From: DATMER01 sp031390755
Lineage (GTDB): Bacteria; Acidobacteriota; Thermoanaerobaculia; Multivoradales; UBA5704
Assembly (NCBI GenBank): GCA_031390755.1
Contig: JANMTS010000041.1
Span: 22,486 to 86,485, forward strand
DNA length: 64,000 nt
Direction: 5' to 3'
Both the position numbers and the translations under genes were made by a program. Shown here one piece after another: positions 42,746 through 51,890 of the stretch. Under the pieces are notes generated by a model. That model was not told where the DNA came from, ran no database searches, and was given only the letters and a program-made list of their open reading frames with translations. Positions within the stretch are counted from its first letter, which is position 1. The number at the start of each line of letters is the position of its first letter.

Positions 42746-45087
42746 ACCGGCTCCGCCGCTGGGCCCGCCTGCCGCTTGCCCGCCCCCGCCTCACGGTGGG
42801 GGTGTTCCTCCTGCTGAGCTGCGCCTGGCTGCCGCCGCTGTCGGAGCTGCGGCTGGAGACCGACGGCCGCGATCTCTTCGCACCGGACCATCCGGCGGTA
42901 GTCTTCCAGAAGGCCGTCGACGACACCTTCGCGAGCTCGGACTTCCTCGTCGTCGGCATCGAGCCTGCCGCCCCTGGCTCCGGCCTGTTCGCTCCCGCGC
43001 CGCTCAACGCGGTGCTGCATCTGACGCGGCGGATCTCCAGCCTTCCGGGCGTCCGGTCCGAGGAGGTGCGGAGCCTGGCGACCGAGCCCTCGGCCGAGCG
43101 CTCCGGCGGCCTGCTGGACCTCGCGCCGCCCCTCGTCGAGACCGTGCGCGGACCCGAGCCCGCCGCGGCTGTCCGGACAGCTGCTTTGCGGGAGCCTGCC
43201 TTCCGCGGCGTCCTGCTCTCGGCCGACGGCCGCTCCACCGCGATCTACGCCCCCTTGGACCGCCGCGCCGACCGCCGCGCCCTCGTTGCGCAGGTCTCCC
43301 GCCTGATTGCAGACGAGTGGGCGCGGGATCCGGGGCTGCGCGGCTACCGCGCGCATCTGGTCGGGCCCGCGGCCGCCGAGTCTCAGCTCGGCGATCACGT
43401 GCTGACGGATCTCGCCCGGCTCCTCCCGTTGGCTCTCGGCCTGGTGGCGCTCAGCCTCTGGACCTGGTTCCGCCGCCTGTCCCTGGTGCTGGTCGGCCTG
43501 GGAGAGGGCGTCACCGTCGTGCTCTGGACGCTCGGCCTCATGGGCCTCCTTGGCCAGCCGCTCTCCCTGGTGACGGTGGTCATGCCGGTGATCCTGTCCA
43601 CCTACTGCGTTGCCGATACGATTCACATGGCGCAACACTTCAGCGCTCATTGCCGGACCGCCCGATCCCGCCGGGAGGCCATGGAGAAGACCCTCGACGA
43701 GGTTCTGTCGCCGGTCCTCTTCACCTCGCTGACGACCGCCGTGGGCTTTCTTTCGTTCGCGCTCAGCCCCATCCCTCCGCTGCGCGACTTTGGGCTCTTC
43801 TCCGCCTTCGGCGTCCTCTCCGCGCTCGCCGTGTCGGTCTTCGTGGTACCGGCCGGCCTGCTGCTCTCGCGCCTGGGCGAGGTCGATGGGGGCGTATTGG
43901 CGCGTGCCGGCCACCCCCGCGCCACCGCTCTGCTGGAGCGCCTCGGGATCGCCGCGGCCGCCGCGCCGTGGCGGGTTCTCGCGCTGACCGCCCTTGTTAC
44001 GGCCCTGATCGGCGCCGGAGCCTTCCGTGTGCGGATCCAGGACAGTTGGGTGCAGAACTTCAACGCCGCAAGCCCGCTGGTGGTCTCCGACCGCTGGTTC
44101 AATCGATCGTTCCACGGCAGCAACCTGCTCAACGTCGTGATCCGCCCGGCCGGCGGTACGGTTCACGACCCCGGCTTCCTGCGCGAGCTGCAACGGCTGC
44201 AGACCCGGTTGGCCGCGCTGCCCGAGGTCGGGGGAGGCCTGTCGCTCGTGGATTCGCTGCGCTCGGTGAGCCGCGCGCTGGAAGGTTCGGAGCGCCTGCC
44301 GCGCGTTCCGCGGGAAAGCCACGAATGGTGCCTCCTCTACCGCATGGCTGGCGGCGGCCAGAGCCTCGATCCCTACCTGTCCCCCGACGGGACGGCGGTC
44401 AACCTTTGGGTCTTCCTGAATCGCGCCGACTCCGAGAAGACCGCCGCGGTGGCGAGCGAGGCCGGCCGGTTCGACTGGCAGCTGCCCGCGGGGAAGCCCG
44501 ACGTCCGCCTGGCTGGCGACGCCTGGCTGGGACATCTGCTCGTCGACTCCATCGCCCGCAGCCAGCGCTCCAGCGCGCTGGCCGGCCTGGCGGCCACCTT
44601 CCTGACGGTGCTGTGGATGCTGCGATCCACCTCCTCTGCGGCGCTCGCGGTGCTCCCGGTCACGCTCTCGGTGCTCTGGAACTTCGGGTTCATGGGGTGG
44701 ATCGGGCTGCCCCTCGGCGTGGCGACCTCCACGTTCTGCGCGATTGCGTTCGGGATCGGCGTCGACTTTGCGCTCCACTGGATCGCCCGCCTCCGCCTCG
44801 GGCTGGCTCGCGGCCTGGAGTGGAACGAGGCGATCCGCTTTACGGGCGCGAGCACGGGGGGCGCCATCCTGCTGCAAGGCCTGGTGGTCCTTCTCGGCTT
44901 CGCCGTCCTCCTCGCCTCGAGCGTCCCTCCCAACCGCCACCTCGCGCTCGTCCTCTCGGTGAACCTGGCGGCCAGCCTGGCGGCCAGCCTGATCCTGCTG
45001 CCCGCCGTCGCGACTCTCCTGCGGCGCCGGTTCGAGCTACGGCAGCCGGCCACGGCATCGGCTGCCCTCGAGGAGCTGCCGATATGA
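42742..45087 (+). CDS. RND-superfamily transporter (MMPL/HAE3 type)
   Basis: 781-aa polytopic inner membrane protein of the hydrophobe/amphiphile exporter-3 branch of the RND superfamily. Architecture: one N-terminal helix, a periplasmic domain (~40-220), five helices, then the same order repeated. The two signature helices carry STYCVADTIHMAQHF and AIAFGIGVDFALHWIARLR, with the conserved Asp residues of the proton path. These pumps move lipids, hopanoid-like or other hydrophobic molecules, often with a LolA-like partner; the next gene is such a partner. Start TTG 42742 overlaps the previous stop; the stop overlaps the next start (ATGA). Length is normal for HAE3. Confidence 0.88.
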   Translation: MNRLRRWARLPLARPRLTVGVFLLLSCAWLPPLSELRLETDGRDLFAPDHPAVVFQKAVDDTFASSDFLVVGIEPAAPGSGLFAPAPLNAVLHLTRRISSLPGVRSEEVRSLATEPSAERSGGLLDLAPPLVETVRGPEPAAAVRTAALREPAFRGVLLSADGRSTAIYAPLDRRADRRALVAQVSRLIADEWARDPGLRGYRAHLVGPAAAESQLGDHVLTDLARLLPLALGLVALSLWTWFRRLSLVLVGLGEGVTVVLWTLGLMGLLGQPLSLVTVVMPVILSTYCVADTIHMAQHFSAHCRTARSRREAMEKTLDEVLSPVLFTSLTTAVGFLSFALSPIPPLRDFGLFSAFGVLSALAVSVFVVPAGLLLSRLGEVDGGVLARAGHPRATALLERLGIAAAAAPWRVLALTALVTALIGAGAFRVRIQDSWVQNFNAASPLVVSDRWFNRSFHGSNLLNVVIRPAGGTVHDPGFLRELQRLQTRLAALPEVGGGLSLVDSLRSVSRALEGSERLPRVPRESHEWCLLYRMAGGGQSLDPYLSPDGTAVNLWVFLNRADSEKTAAVASEAGRFDWQLPAGKPDVRLAGDAWLGHLLVDSIARSQRSSALAGLAATFLTVLWMLRSTSSAALAVLPVTLSVLWNFGFMGWIGLPLGVATSTFCAIAFGIGVDFALHWIARLRLGLARGLEWNEAIRFTGASTGGAILLQGLVVLLGFAVLLASSVPPNRHLALVLSVNLAASLAASLILLPAVATLLRRRFELRQPATASAALEELPI

Positions 45088-45884
45088 AAGGCGCCCGGTC
45101 CGCTCTGTTGCTGAGTGTCTGCGCCGCGGCTCTGGCCGCGGCGCAGACAGCCGCGTCCGCTCCCCGGACGCTTCCGCCGGGAGACGAGGTCATGCGCCGG
45201 GTCAACGCCCGGACGCGCGGGGAGGACAGCCGGATGCGCCTGGAGATGACGCTGCACGATGCTCGCCGCGGCGACTTCCGCAAGAGTATCTCGATGCAGC
45301 GCAAGCGCTTTCCGGCCGGCTATCGGACCGCCTACTGGATCACCGCGCCGGAACACGAGATGGGGATCGGCCTGCTCGTTTCGGAAGGCGCTCCGCGCAG
45401 TGCGATGTGGATGTATTTCCCGGGCTCCAGGCAGCTCGTCGGCGTGAAGTCCCGCGGGCTCTCCGCTCTCGCCAGCGATTTCAGTTGTGAAGATCTCCTG
45501 GTCGAGGTCCCGCTGGCCGACTACGACCTGCGGACCCTCGGCCGGGAGCGTCTCGGCGAGGGTTTCGCGTTGAAGGTCGAGATGACCCCGCGCACCGAGC
45601 GATTGCGCAGCGAGCTCGGATTCTCCAAGTCGGTCGGCTGGGTCCGGGAGGATCTCTGGGTGATCGTCCAGGCCGACTATCACGACGAAGAGGGCAAGGT
45701 CTTCAAGCGCTTCCGGGCGGAGGAGATCACGAAGGTCGAAGGGATCTGGACGGTGCGGCGCTTCGCGATGCAGAACCTTCGCGCCCAGCACGGCACGGAA
45801 GTCAGGGTGGCGGACGTCGACTATTCCGTGGGTCTGGCGGATGAGCTGTTCACCCCCGAGCGGCTCGACCGCAGTGGCTCCTGA
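45084..45884 (+). CDS. LolA-like outer membrane lipoprotein-sorting protein
   Basis: 266-aa periplasmic protein with signal peptide (ALLLSVCAAALAAAQTAASA) and the beta-rich fold of COG2834 outer membrane lipoprotein-sorting proteins: DEVMRRVNARTRGEDSRMR, MQRKRFPAGYRTAYWI, MWMYFPGSRQLVGVKSRG and a long C-terminal domain ending in DYSVGLADELFTPERL. Proteins of this type commonly pair with HAE3 RND pumps and are thought to carry a lipid or lipid-linked cargo across the periplasm. The start overlaps the RND gene by 4 bp. The last 64 bp overlap the 3' end of the SGNH-like gene on the other strand. Confidence 0.87.
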   Translation: MKGARSALLLSVCAAALAAAQTAASAPRTLPPGDEVMRRVNARTRGEDSRMRLEMTLHDARRGDFRKSISMQRKRFPAGYRTAYWITAPEHEMGIGLLVSEGAPRSAMWMYFPGSRQLVGVKSRGLSALASDFSCEDLLVEVPLADYDLRTLGRERLGEGFALKVEMTPRTERLRSELGFSKSVGWVREDLWVIVQADYHDEEGKVFKRFRAEEITKVEGIWTVRRFAMQNLRAQHGTEVRVADVDYSVGLADELFTPERLDRSGS

Positions 45885-46828
45885 TCACCGCCTGGCGAGT
45901 GTTGCAGCCGCTCGGCGAGCCGCACGATCAGCCGGCGGGTCCGCTCCTCGCGCCCGGCACGCAGCAGGTGATACTCCGTGTCGAAGAAATCCTCCAGTGG
46001 GAAGAACATCTCCGCGGGGCGGTCGAGAACGGGGATCGTCGTGCGGCCATAGATCGCCTCCTCGATCGCGCGCACCGCCGGGGTGTCCTCCGTGTAGTAC
46101 GCGGGCAGGGGAGGGTGAGAGAGGAACACCCGCACGCCGCGCGCCCGGCAGTCGGCGTCGAACCGGTCGAGCGAGCGGAGGGCGCCGTGATCGACGCGTC
46201 CGGTCTTCCAGGTCTCCTCCAACGTGCGCGGGATCCTGTTGCCGCGCGGCCGCTTGTCCAGGTGAAGCACGGCGTCGCCGCGCTCTTCGAAGGCCGCCGC
46301 GCTGTAGACGCCCTGGATCCTCTGGCGGTGCAGATCCTTCCGGGCGCTCACGAAGACCCAGTGGAAGAAGGAGAAGCCGCGGTCGAGCAGGGCCGCGACG
46401 TTACCCGCACCCAGGAACGCGGTGCTCGCCGGGCGCTGCTCGATCACACGGGCGAGCGAGAACACCTGGCCGCTGCGCCAACCCAGGAACTCCTGCGCTT
46501 CGAACGACAGAACCACGACGTCGCCGCGGCGCAACGGACCGCGGACCTCGCGCAGCAGGAAATCCATCCCCAGCAGGGCGTCCAGCCCCATGTTCACCGC
46601 ATGGAAGGGGAGCGCCGCCTCCACCTGGGTGGAATCGAGGCTGAAAGCGAGATTCGAGCCGCCCACGAAGATCAGGCGCGGCCCGGGGGCGTCGCGCAGC
46701 CGCTGGTTCTTGGTCAAGGTGCTCGCCCAGAAGAGCTCCGGGTTGGGGCGGTAGGGCGCGACGACCCAGGCGATCACCGCGAGTTGCAACAGGCAGAAGA
46801 GCAGTCCACGGAGAACGATCCTGCGCAT
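45821..46828 (-). CDS. SGNH/DltD-like membrane-anchored protein of an acyl-transfer cassette
   Basis: 335-aa protein with one N-terminal membrane helix (LRGLLFCLLQLAVIAWVV) and a periplasmic domain resembling SGNH-type partners of MBOAT acyltransferases: PRLIFVGGSNLAFSLDS near the start (the GDS-like block), VVVLSFEAQEF, and a late DTEYHLLRAGREERT with Asp/His in the place of the catalytic DxxH. It probably transfers or handles acyl groups exported by the MBOAT protein encoded just upstream. ATG at 46828 has GGAGGAGAGG before it; the longer open frame beyond lacks such a site. It overlaps the LolA-like gene by 64 bp tail-to-tail. Specific substrate unknown. Confidence 0.72.
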   Translation of the reverse strand: MRRIVLRGLLFCLLQLAVIAWVVAPYRPNPELFWASTLTKNQRLRDAPGPRLIFVGGSNLAFSLDSTQVEAALPFHAVNMGLDALLGMDFLLREVRGPLRRGDVVVLSFEAQEFLGWRSGQVFSLARVIEQRPASTAFLGAGNVAALLDRGFSFFHWVFVSARKDLHRQRIQGVYSAAAFEERGDAVLHLDKRPRGNRIPRTLEETWKTGRVDHGALRSLDRFDADCRARGVRVFLSHPPLPAYYTEDTPAVRAIEEAIYGRTTIPVLDRPAEMFFPLEDFFDTEYHLLRAGREERTRRLIVRLAERLQHSPGGDQEPLRSSRSGVNSSSARPTE

Positions 46829-46853
46829 CGCGTCCTCTCCTCCTGGAGCTGTC

Positions 46854-48290
46854 CTAGAACTGGAAGTAGATGAACTCACGCCCGGTGGCGGCGGCGAGCT
46901 GGCAGACGACCAGGACTGCCAAGGTATAGAGAGCCCAGCGGAGGCTCCGCGAAGGACCGAGGAAGACGAGCGGATGGAGGTGCGTGCGCCGCGACCATTC
47001 GAGCCCGATGAAGATCAGGAGGCCGATCAGCGCCACCTTGCCGCCGACCATCGTCTCCCAGAGGCTCTGCCAGGCGCCGAGGCTGGCCGACTCCGTCGCC
47101 ATGCGTCGGAAGATCAGCCACGCGTCCGCGAGCGACGGGGCGCGGAAGAGAACCCAGCCCAGGCAGATGAACGTGAAGGTCGCCACGATTCCGGCGAGGG
47201 AGCGCAGCCCCAGCCCGCCAGCGCCGCCGGGTACCTCATCGACCGGTCGGCTGCCTCGCCGCCGCAGCCAGGTCTCGGAGACCACGCCCGCTCCATTCAA
47301 CCCTCCCCAGAGCACGTATTGCCACGCCGCCCCGTGCCAGAGGCCGCTCAGCAGGAAGGTGGCGACCAGGTTGAATCGCCACCTCGCCATCCCTCGTTGG
47401 TTGCCCCCCAGCGGGATGTAGACGTAGTCGCGGAACCAGGTTGACAGCGAGATGTGCCAGCGCTGCCAGAACTCGGTCAGGCTGCGGGAGAAGTAGGGAT
47501 AGGCGAAGTTTCTCATCAGCCGGATGCCGAACAGGTTCGAGCAGCCCATCGCGATGTCGGAATAGGCGGAAAAGTCGCAGTAGATCTGAAAGGCGAAGCA
47601 GACGGTGCCGAGAGCGAGCTGCGGGCCCGACTGCGTGGCGGGGGAGGCGTAGACGCGGTCGACGAGCACGGCGAGGTTGTCGGCGATGACGATCTTCTTG
47701 AGGACGCCCCAGAGCATCTGCCTGCAACCGTCGGCGGCGAGCTCGGCGTCGAAACGGCGGGGCGAGGTGATCTGCGGCAGCAGGTTGCCCGCCCGCTCGA
47801 TCGGTCCGGCCACGAGCTGCGGAAAGAACGAAACGAAAGCGAGAAAATCGATCAGATTGCGCGTCGGCGCGAGATCGCGCCGATAGACGTCGATGGCATA
47901 GCCGAGAGTCTGGAACGAATAGAAGCTGATCCCGACGGGCAGCAGGACGTGGAGGGTCGCTGGCGAGATCTCCACGCCGAGCGAACGGCCCAGGGCGGCG
48001 AGACTCTCCGCGAAGAAATCGTAATATTTGAAGAAACCGAGCAGGCCCAGGTTCCCGCAGATGCTGAGCAGCAGCAGGCCCTTCCTCAAGCGCGGCGCAT
48101 CGACCCGTGCCAGCGCGAGCCCCACGGCATAGTCGAGCAGGCTGGAGACCAGCATCAACGAGCAGAATCGGTAATCCCACCAGCCATAGAAGACGTAGCT
48201 CGACAGGGCCAGCAGGAAGTTCTGGGGTTCCTTTTTCCCCAGAGCCCAGTACAGCGACCAGACGGTCAGGAAAAAGACCAGGAACGTCAT
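46854..48290 (-). CDS. MBOAT-family O-acyltransferase (AlgI-like)
   Basis: 478-aa polytopic membrane O-acyltransferase. Start MTFLVFFLTVWSLYWALG is typical of the AlgI/DltB group. Conserved parts: LPVGISFYSFQTLGYAIDVYR, FFPQLVAGPIERA, IYCDFSAYSDIAMG, the FWQRWHISLSTWFRDYVYIPLGG block, and the catalytic His in FLLSGLWHGAAWQYVLWGG. It would move acyl (often acetyl) groups across the membrane for polymer modification. ATG at 48290 fits the family; the open frame upstream lies in the neighbouring gene. It follows the acyltransferase-3 gene by 11 bp and is followed after 25 bp by the SGNH-like gene, forming a three-gene acylation cassette. Confidence 0.9.
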   Translation of the reverse strand: MTFLVFFLTVWSLYWALGKKEPQNFLLALSSYVFYGWWDYRFCSLMLVSSLLDYAVGLALARVDAPRLRKGLLLLSICGNLGLLGFFKYYDFFAESLAALGRSLGVEISPATLHVLLPVGISFYSFQTLGYAIDVYRRDLAPTRNLIDFLAFVSFFPQLVAGPIERAGNLLPQITSPRRFDAELAADGCRQMLWGVLKKIVIADNLAVLVDRVYASPATQSGPQLALGTVCFAFQIYCDFSAYSDIAMGCSNLFGIRLMRNFAYPYFSRSLTEFWQRWHISLSTWFRDYVYIPLGGNQRGMARWRFNLVATFLLSGLWHGAAWQYVLWGGLNGAGVVSETWLRRRGSRPVDEVPGGAGGLGLRSLAGIVATFTFICLGWVLFRAPSLADAWLIFRRMATESASLGAWQSLWETMVGGKVALIGLLIFIGLEWSRRTHLHPLVFLGPSRSLRWALYTLAVLVVCQLAAATGREFIYFQF

Positions 48291-48301
48291 GCTGGTGAAG
48301 G

Positions 48302-49576
48302 TCAAGCCGCTGCCTCGGTCGCCGGCGATCGGCTGCCGGATGGGAGAGGGTTGGGGGCGCCGAGGTCGGCGGTGTCCGAGGTCGGCGTGCGGAAGCGTTC
48401 CTTGAGACGCAGGCACGGAGCCTCGACCGCGCGATACAGGAACCACGCAAGCAGCCAGGATCCGGCGACACCGAAGGCCCACCAGAAGAAGCGCTCGGCG
48501 ATCTGCCACCGGGTCAGAGCGAGCACGGTCTTATAGGCCACCGGGAGCACGGCGGTGAACAGGACCAGGTGGAAGAGGTAGATGCCGTAAGAGACCTTGC
48601 CCAGGGCGACGAGCGGCGAGCTGCGGAGTGGGCGAAGGACGGGCGGGTCCCCGGTGAGAGCGGCGCCCAGCAGCCCCGCTCCGGCGACGGCCAGAAGGGA
48701 ATAGCCGACGACCTGGAAGGCTGCCCCGGTCCGGGGATCGCCGTCTTCCCAGAGGATCCAGACGGCGGCGGCCGGTAGCGCGAGCGCGACGGCGCCGCGC
48801 AGGAGCCATCGCCACGTGCGTGCCTGGAATCCCGGCGAGCGCAGATAGGCGGCGACCCATCCGCCCGCCGCGAGAGCATCCATCCGGCAGGGCGTGACGA
48901 GCGCTGCCGTCAGCCAGCCCGCGTCGAGCCAGACGACGAAGGCGCGGGCCGCGATCGCGGCGGCGAAGACGAAGCCGATCGCCCGCGGCAGCCACCGCGG
49001 CGGGCAGACCAGGATGAGCCAGGGCCACAGGAGGTAGAACTGCTCTTCGACCGCCAGGCTCCAGGTCAGGCTGTTGCTCCATCCGGCGGGGAATCGATCG
49101 GCGAGGGCCATCCAGTAGTTCGAGACGAAGAGCGCGTACCAGGGCCAGTGGGCGGCGTCGGCCCGGTTGCCGAAGCTCGGGCGTTGGCTCAGGCCGAGGT
49201 GATCGAACCAGAGCGGAAGCAGAACGAGACTGACCACCAGGAACAGGGTGTAGAGGGGGAGGATGCGCAGCGCCCGGCGCGCAAAGAAGTTGCGCAGAAA
49301 ATTGGGCCTGGCCCGCGAGTCGATGAGCAGACCCGTGATCAGGAACCCGCTGAGCACGAAGAACAGGTCCACACCGGTCCAGCCGGCGCGCGCCGTGCGG
49401 GTGATCGCCATGCCGAGGGCGGTCCGGGTCTCCGGTCTCCACAGGTGAACCGTGAGGACCAGGAGGATCGCCAATCCCCGCAGACCGTCGAGGCTCTGGA
49501 TGTGGCCTCGGAAGATCGGCCGCTCGCCCGGCTCTGCGCCGAGGGGCGCCGATCCCTGCACCTGGAGCTTCCTCAT
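48302..49576 (-). CDS. Acyltransferase family 3 (OafA/YrhL-like) membrane protein
   Basis: 424-aa membrane acyltransferase of the AT3 family. The N-terminal hallmark is HIQSLDGLRGLAILLVLTVH, followed by the conserved Arg and GWTGVDLFFVLSGFLITGLL; later blocks include LTWSLAVEEQFYLLWPW and SYGIYLFHLVL. About ten helices are visible. It O-acylates carbohydrate on the periplasmic side in known members. ATG at 49576 has AGGAGG at 5-nt spacing; an alternative 11 codons upstream lacks one. First gene of the minus-strand acylation cassette; divergent from the NHL gene at 49725. Confidence 0.9.
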   Translation of the reverse strand: MRKLQVQGSAPLGAEPGERPIFRGHIQSLDGLRGLAILLVLTVHLWRPETRTALGMAITRTARAGWTGVDLFFVLSGFLITGLLIDSRARPNFLRNFFARRALRILPLYTLFLVVSLVLLPLWFDHLGLSQRPSFGNRADAAHWPWYALFVSNYWMALADRFPAGWSNSLTWSLAVEEQFYLLWPWLILVCPPRWLPRAIGFVFAAAIAARAFVVWLDAGWLTAALVTPCRMDALAAGGWVAAYLRSPGFQARTWRWLLRGAVALALPAAAVWILWEDGDPRTGAAFQVVGYSLLAVAGAGLLGAALTGDPPVLRPLRSSPLVALGKVSYGIYLFHLVLFTAVLPVAYKTVLALTRWQIAERFFWWAFGVAGSWLLAWFLYRAVEAPCLRLKERFRTPTSDTADLGAPNPLPSGSRSPATEAAA

Positions 49577-49644
49577 CCCGTCCTCCTGTGCCGCGAGAGA
49601 CGCCTCCAAGGTAGAGGAGCTGCCGGACCGTGTCTTCTCCGAGA

Positions 49645-49652
49645 TTGCGCAA
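49645..49652. promoter_or_regulatory. TTGCGCAA palindrome upstream of an NHL gene
   Basis: The palindrome occurs here and again at 56099-56106, in each case in the 5' region of one of the two closely related NHL genes and close to a GGATAAGA word. A shared regulator site is possible but unproven. Confidence 0.25.
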
Positions 49653-49724
49653 ACGGGGATAAGACAAAACGGAAGAGAAAGAGGTACCCTTTACAGAGCC
49701 TTTCTCTCTTCCGGAGGTTGCACC

Positions 49725-51890
49725 ATTCGACGCCGCCTTCCGTTCGCTCTCCTGCCCTGGATCGGGGTGCTCGCCCTCGCCGCCGCGCCCGCCGTGCGTC
49801 CATGGCCCGACCTCCAAACCGGTCAGATCCTCACGGTGGCGGGCGGGCAGCCCCTCCCGGCCTCGTTCGCCCCCAGGGATGTCAGCTTCTTCGGCGCCGC
49901 CGGGCTCGCCGCGGACCGCCACGGCGCCGTGTATCTGGTGGACAAGGGACGCAGCCTGGTCTTCCGGATCGAGCCGAACGGCGCGGCCGTGACCCCCTAC
50001 GCCGGAGCTCTGTCGGCCGGGTTCGACGGCGACGGCCGGACGGCCCGTGAGACCGCGTTGCACGTTCCGTCCGCCTTGGCGCTCGATCCCGTGAGTGGCG
50101 AGCTGCTCATCGCGGATACTCAGAACCACCGCGTTCGCGCGGTTTCCGCAGACGGCTCCCAGGTGCGCACCGTGGCCGGGATCGGCCGGCGTGGAGTGCC
50201 GCCGGATCAGCTTGGGACCGAGTTCCCGACTCTCGAAGGGTTCGCCGCCGGCCGCTTCAGCGGCGACGGCGGACCGGCGGCGGAGGCGGAGCTCAATCTA
50301 CCCTCCGGGATCGCCGCAGACGGGGCCGGCCTGCTCTATATCGCCGACTCCGGCAACCACCGGATCCGTGCGGTGAACCGCGGCGCCGCTCCGTTGAGAG
50401 CGGCCGGGGTGACGATCGCACCGGGAGAGATTCGCAGCGTGGCGGGCGACGGCACTCTCGGTTTTGCCGGCGACGGCGGGCCGGCCACGGCAGCCCGCCT
50501 GGCCTATCCCGCCGAGCTCGAGCTCGACGGCGCGGGCAACCTTCTGGTGGTCGACACCTTCAATCAACGGGTGCGCCGCATCGACCTGCGGACGGGCGCG
50601 ATCAGCACCCTGATCCACGGCAGGCGTTCGGGTCTCGATCCGAGGGAGGCCGCTACAAGGTGGGCGGTGTCGATCGTCGGGCTGGGGGTGACCCCCTCCC
50701 GGGACATCGTCTATACGGACCGCGTCGATCGCTCGCTCCACCTCCTCAGCCCCCAGGGAGAGGACAGCATCCTCTACACGGCCCGGGCCGGCGAGGCCGG
50801 GCTGGGCAGCGTGGCCGTGGGCCCCGGCGGCGAAATCTACGTGGCGGACGTGTACCGCAATCTCGTGCTTCGGGTGACGCCTGCCGCCTCCCCGGCTGCC
50901 GCCTCCGTCGCCGTCCTCGCCGGCAACGCGCCGGTGCCCCGCCGAGTCCCTCTCGACCAGGCGACGTTCTCGGTGCTCGGGCCCGTCTCGGCCGACGCCG
51001 AAGGGAACCTCTATCTGCCGGACGTGTTCCACTACGCCGTACGCCGGATCGTCCCGCGTCAGGGCATCGTCGAAACCTTCTTCGGCCACGGCGTGCTTGG
51101 CAACCGCGGCGACGGCGGCCCGCCGGAAGAGGCCGAGCTTCTCCATCCCACCGATGTGCTGATCGACGGCGGGCGGGCCGTCTACGTTGCGGACCAGTAT
51201 GCGGATCGGATCCGGAGGGTTACCTTCGGACCGGACGGCGGGCTCGTCGACACCGTTGCAGGCGGGCGGGGCGAGCGTCTCGGCCTGCCGGTGGCGCTCG
51301 CCCGCCATCCGCGGACGAACGAGGTCTACGTCGCGTGCCAGGAGACGGGCACCATCCGCAGGATCGACCGCGAGGGGAGGATCCTCACGGTCGCCGGGAC
51401 CGGCACGCCGGGCTTTTCCGGAGACGGCGCCGCTGCCCTGCAGGCGCAGCTCAACTGGCCTTCGGCCTTGGCGTTCGATCGCGCCGGCACGCTGTACGTC
51501 TCGGACATGCAGAACCAGCGCATCCGCACGATCACCGCCGATGGAACGATCCGGACCTATGCCGGCACGGGCCGCAAAGGGTTCTCGGGCGACGGCGGAC
51601 CGGCGGTGCAGGCGGCTCTCGATGGTCCCGGCGGCCTCGCGTTCGACGCCGCCGGCAATCTCTATGTCTCCGATACGAACAACCACCGCGTCCGCCGTAT
51701 CGACGTCCGGCCTGAGCACCGGATCGTCACCGTCGCGGGCACCGGACGCCGTGGCTTCTCCGGGGACGGCGGCCCCGCCTCCGCAGCCCAGCTCAACCTT
51801 CCCCGCGGCCTGGCGTTCGGCCCCGGTGGCGTCCTCTACATCGTGGACAGCTTCAACCGCCGCCTGCGCGCCATGAAACCGAGCCCGTGA
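49725..51890 (+). CDS. Secreted NHL-repeat protein with two propellers, probable ATT start
   Basis: 721-aa exported protein. The signal peptide (RRRLPFALLPWIGVLALAAAPAV) begins directly after an ATT at 49725, which lies 7 nt after GGAGG (49713-49717). No ATG, GTG or TTG is in frame near it, and an ATG far upstream (49452) lies antisense inside the acyltransferase gene, so ATT is the best start. The body is about twelve NHL repeats (LYIADSGNHRIRAVNRG, LYVSDTNNHRVRRIDVR, AGTGRRGFSGDGGPA). The first half aligns along its length with the protein encoded at 54801-56018, including the non-repeat insert LDPREAATRWAVSIVGL. The stop overlaps the ADOP permease start (GTGA), so the two are coupled. Confidence 0.8.
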   Translation: MRRRLPFALLPWIGVLALAAAPAVRPWPDLQTGQILTVAGGQPLPASFAPRDVSFFGAAGLAADRHGAVYLVDKGRSLVFRIEPNGAAVTPYAGALSAGFDGDGRTARETALHVPSALALDPVSGELLIADTQNHRVRAVSADGSQVRTVAGIGRRGVPPDQLGTEFPTLEGFAAGRFSGDGGPAAEAELNLPSGIAADGAGLLYIADSGNHRIRAVNRGAAPLRAAGVTIAPGEIRSVAGDGTLGFAGDGGPATAARLAYPAELELDGAGNLLVVDTFNQRVRRIDLRTGAISTLIHGRRSGLDPREAATRWAVSIVGLGVTPSRDIVYTDRVDRSLHLLSPQGEDSILYTARAGEAGLGSVAVGPGGEIYVADVYRNLVLRVTPAASPAAASVAVLAGNAPVPRRVPLDQATFSVLGPVSADAEGNLYLPDVFHYAVRRIVPRQGIVETFFGHGVLGNRGDGGPPEEAELLHPTDVLIDGGRAVYVADQYADRIRRVTFGPDGGLVDTVAGGRGERLGLPVALARHPRTNEVYVACQETGTIRRIDREGRILTVAGTGTPGFSGDGAAALQAQLNWPSALAFDRAGTLYVSDMQNQRIRTITADGTIRTYAGTGRKGFSGDGGPAVQAALDGPGGLAFDAAGNLYVSDTNNHRVRRIDVRPEHRIVTVAGTGRRGFSGDGGPASAAQLNLPRGLAFGPGGVLYIVDSFNRRLRAMKPSP

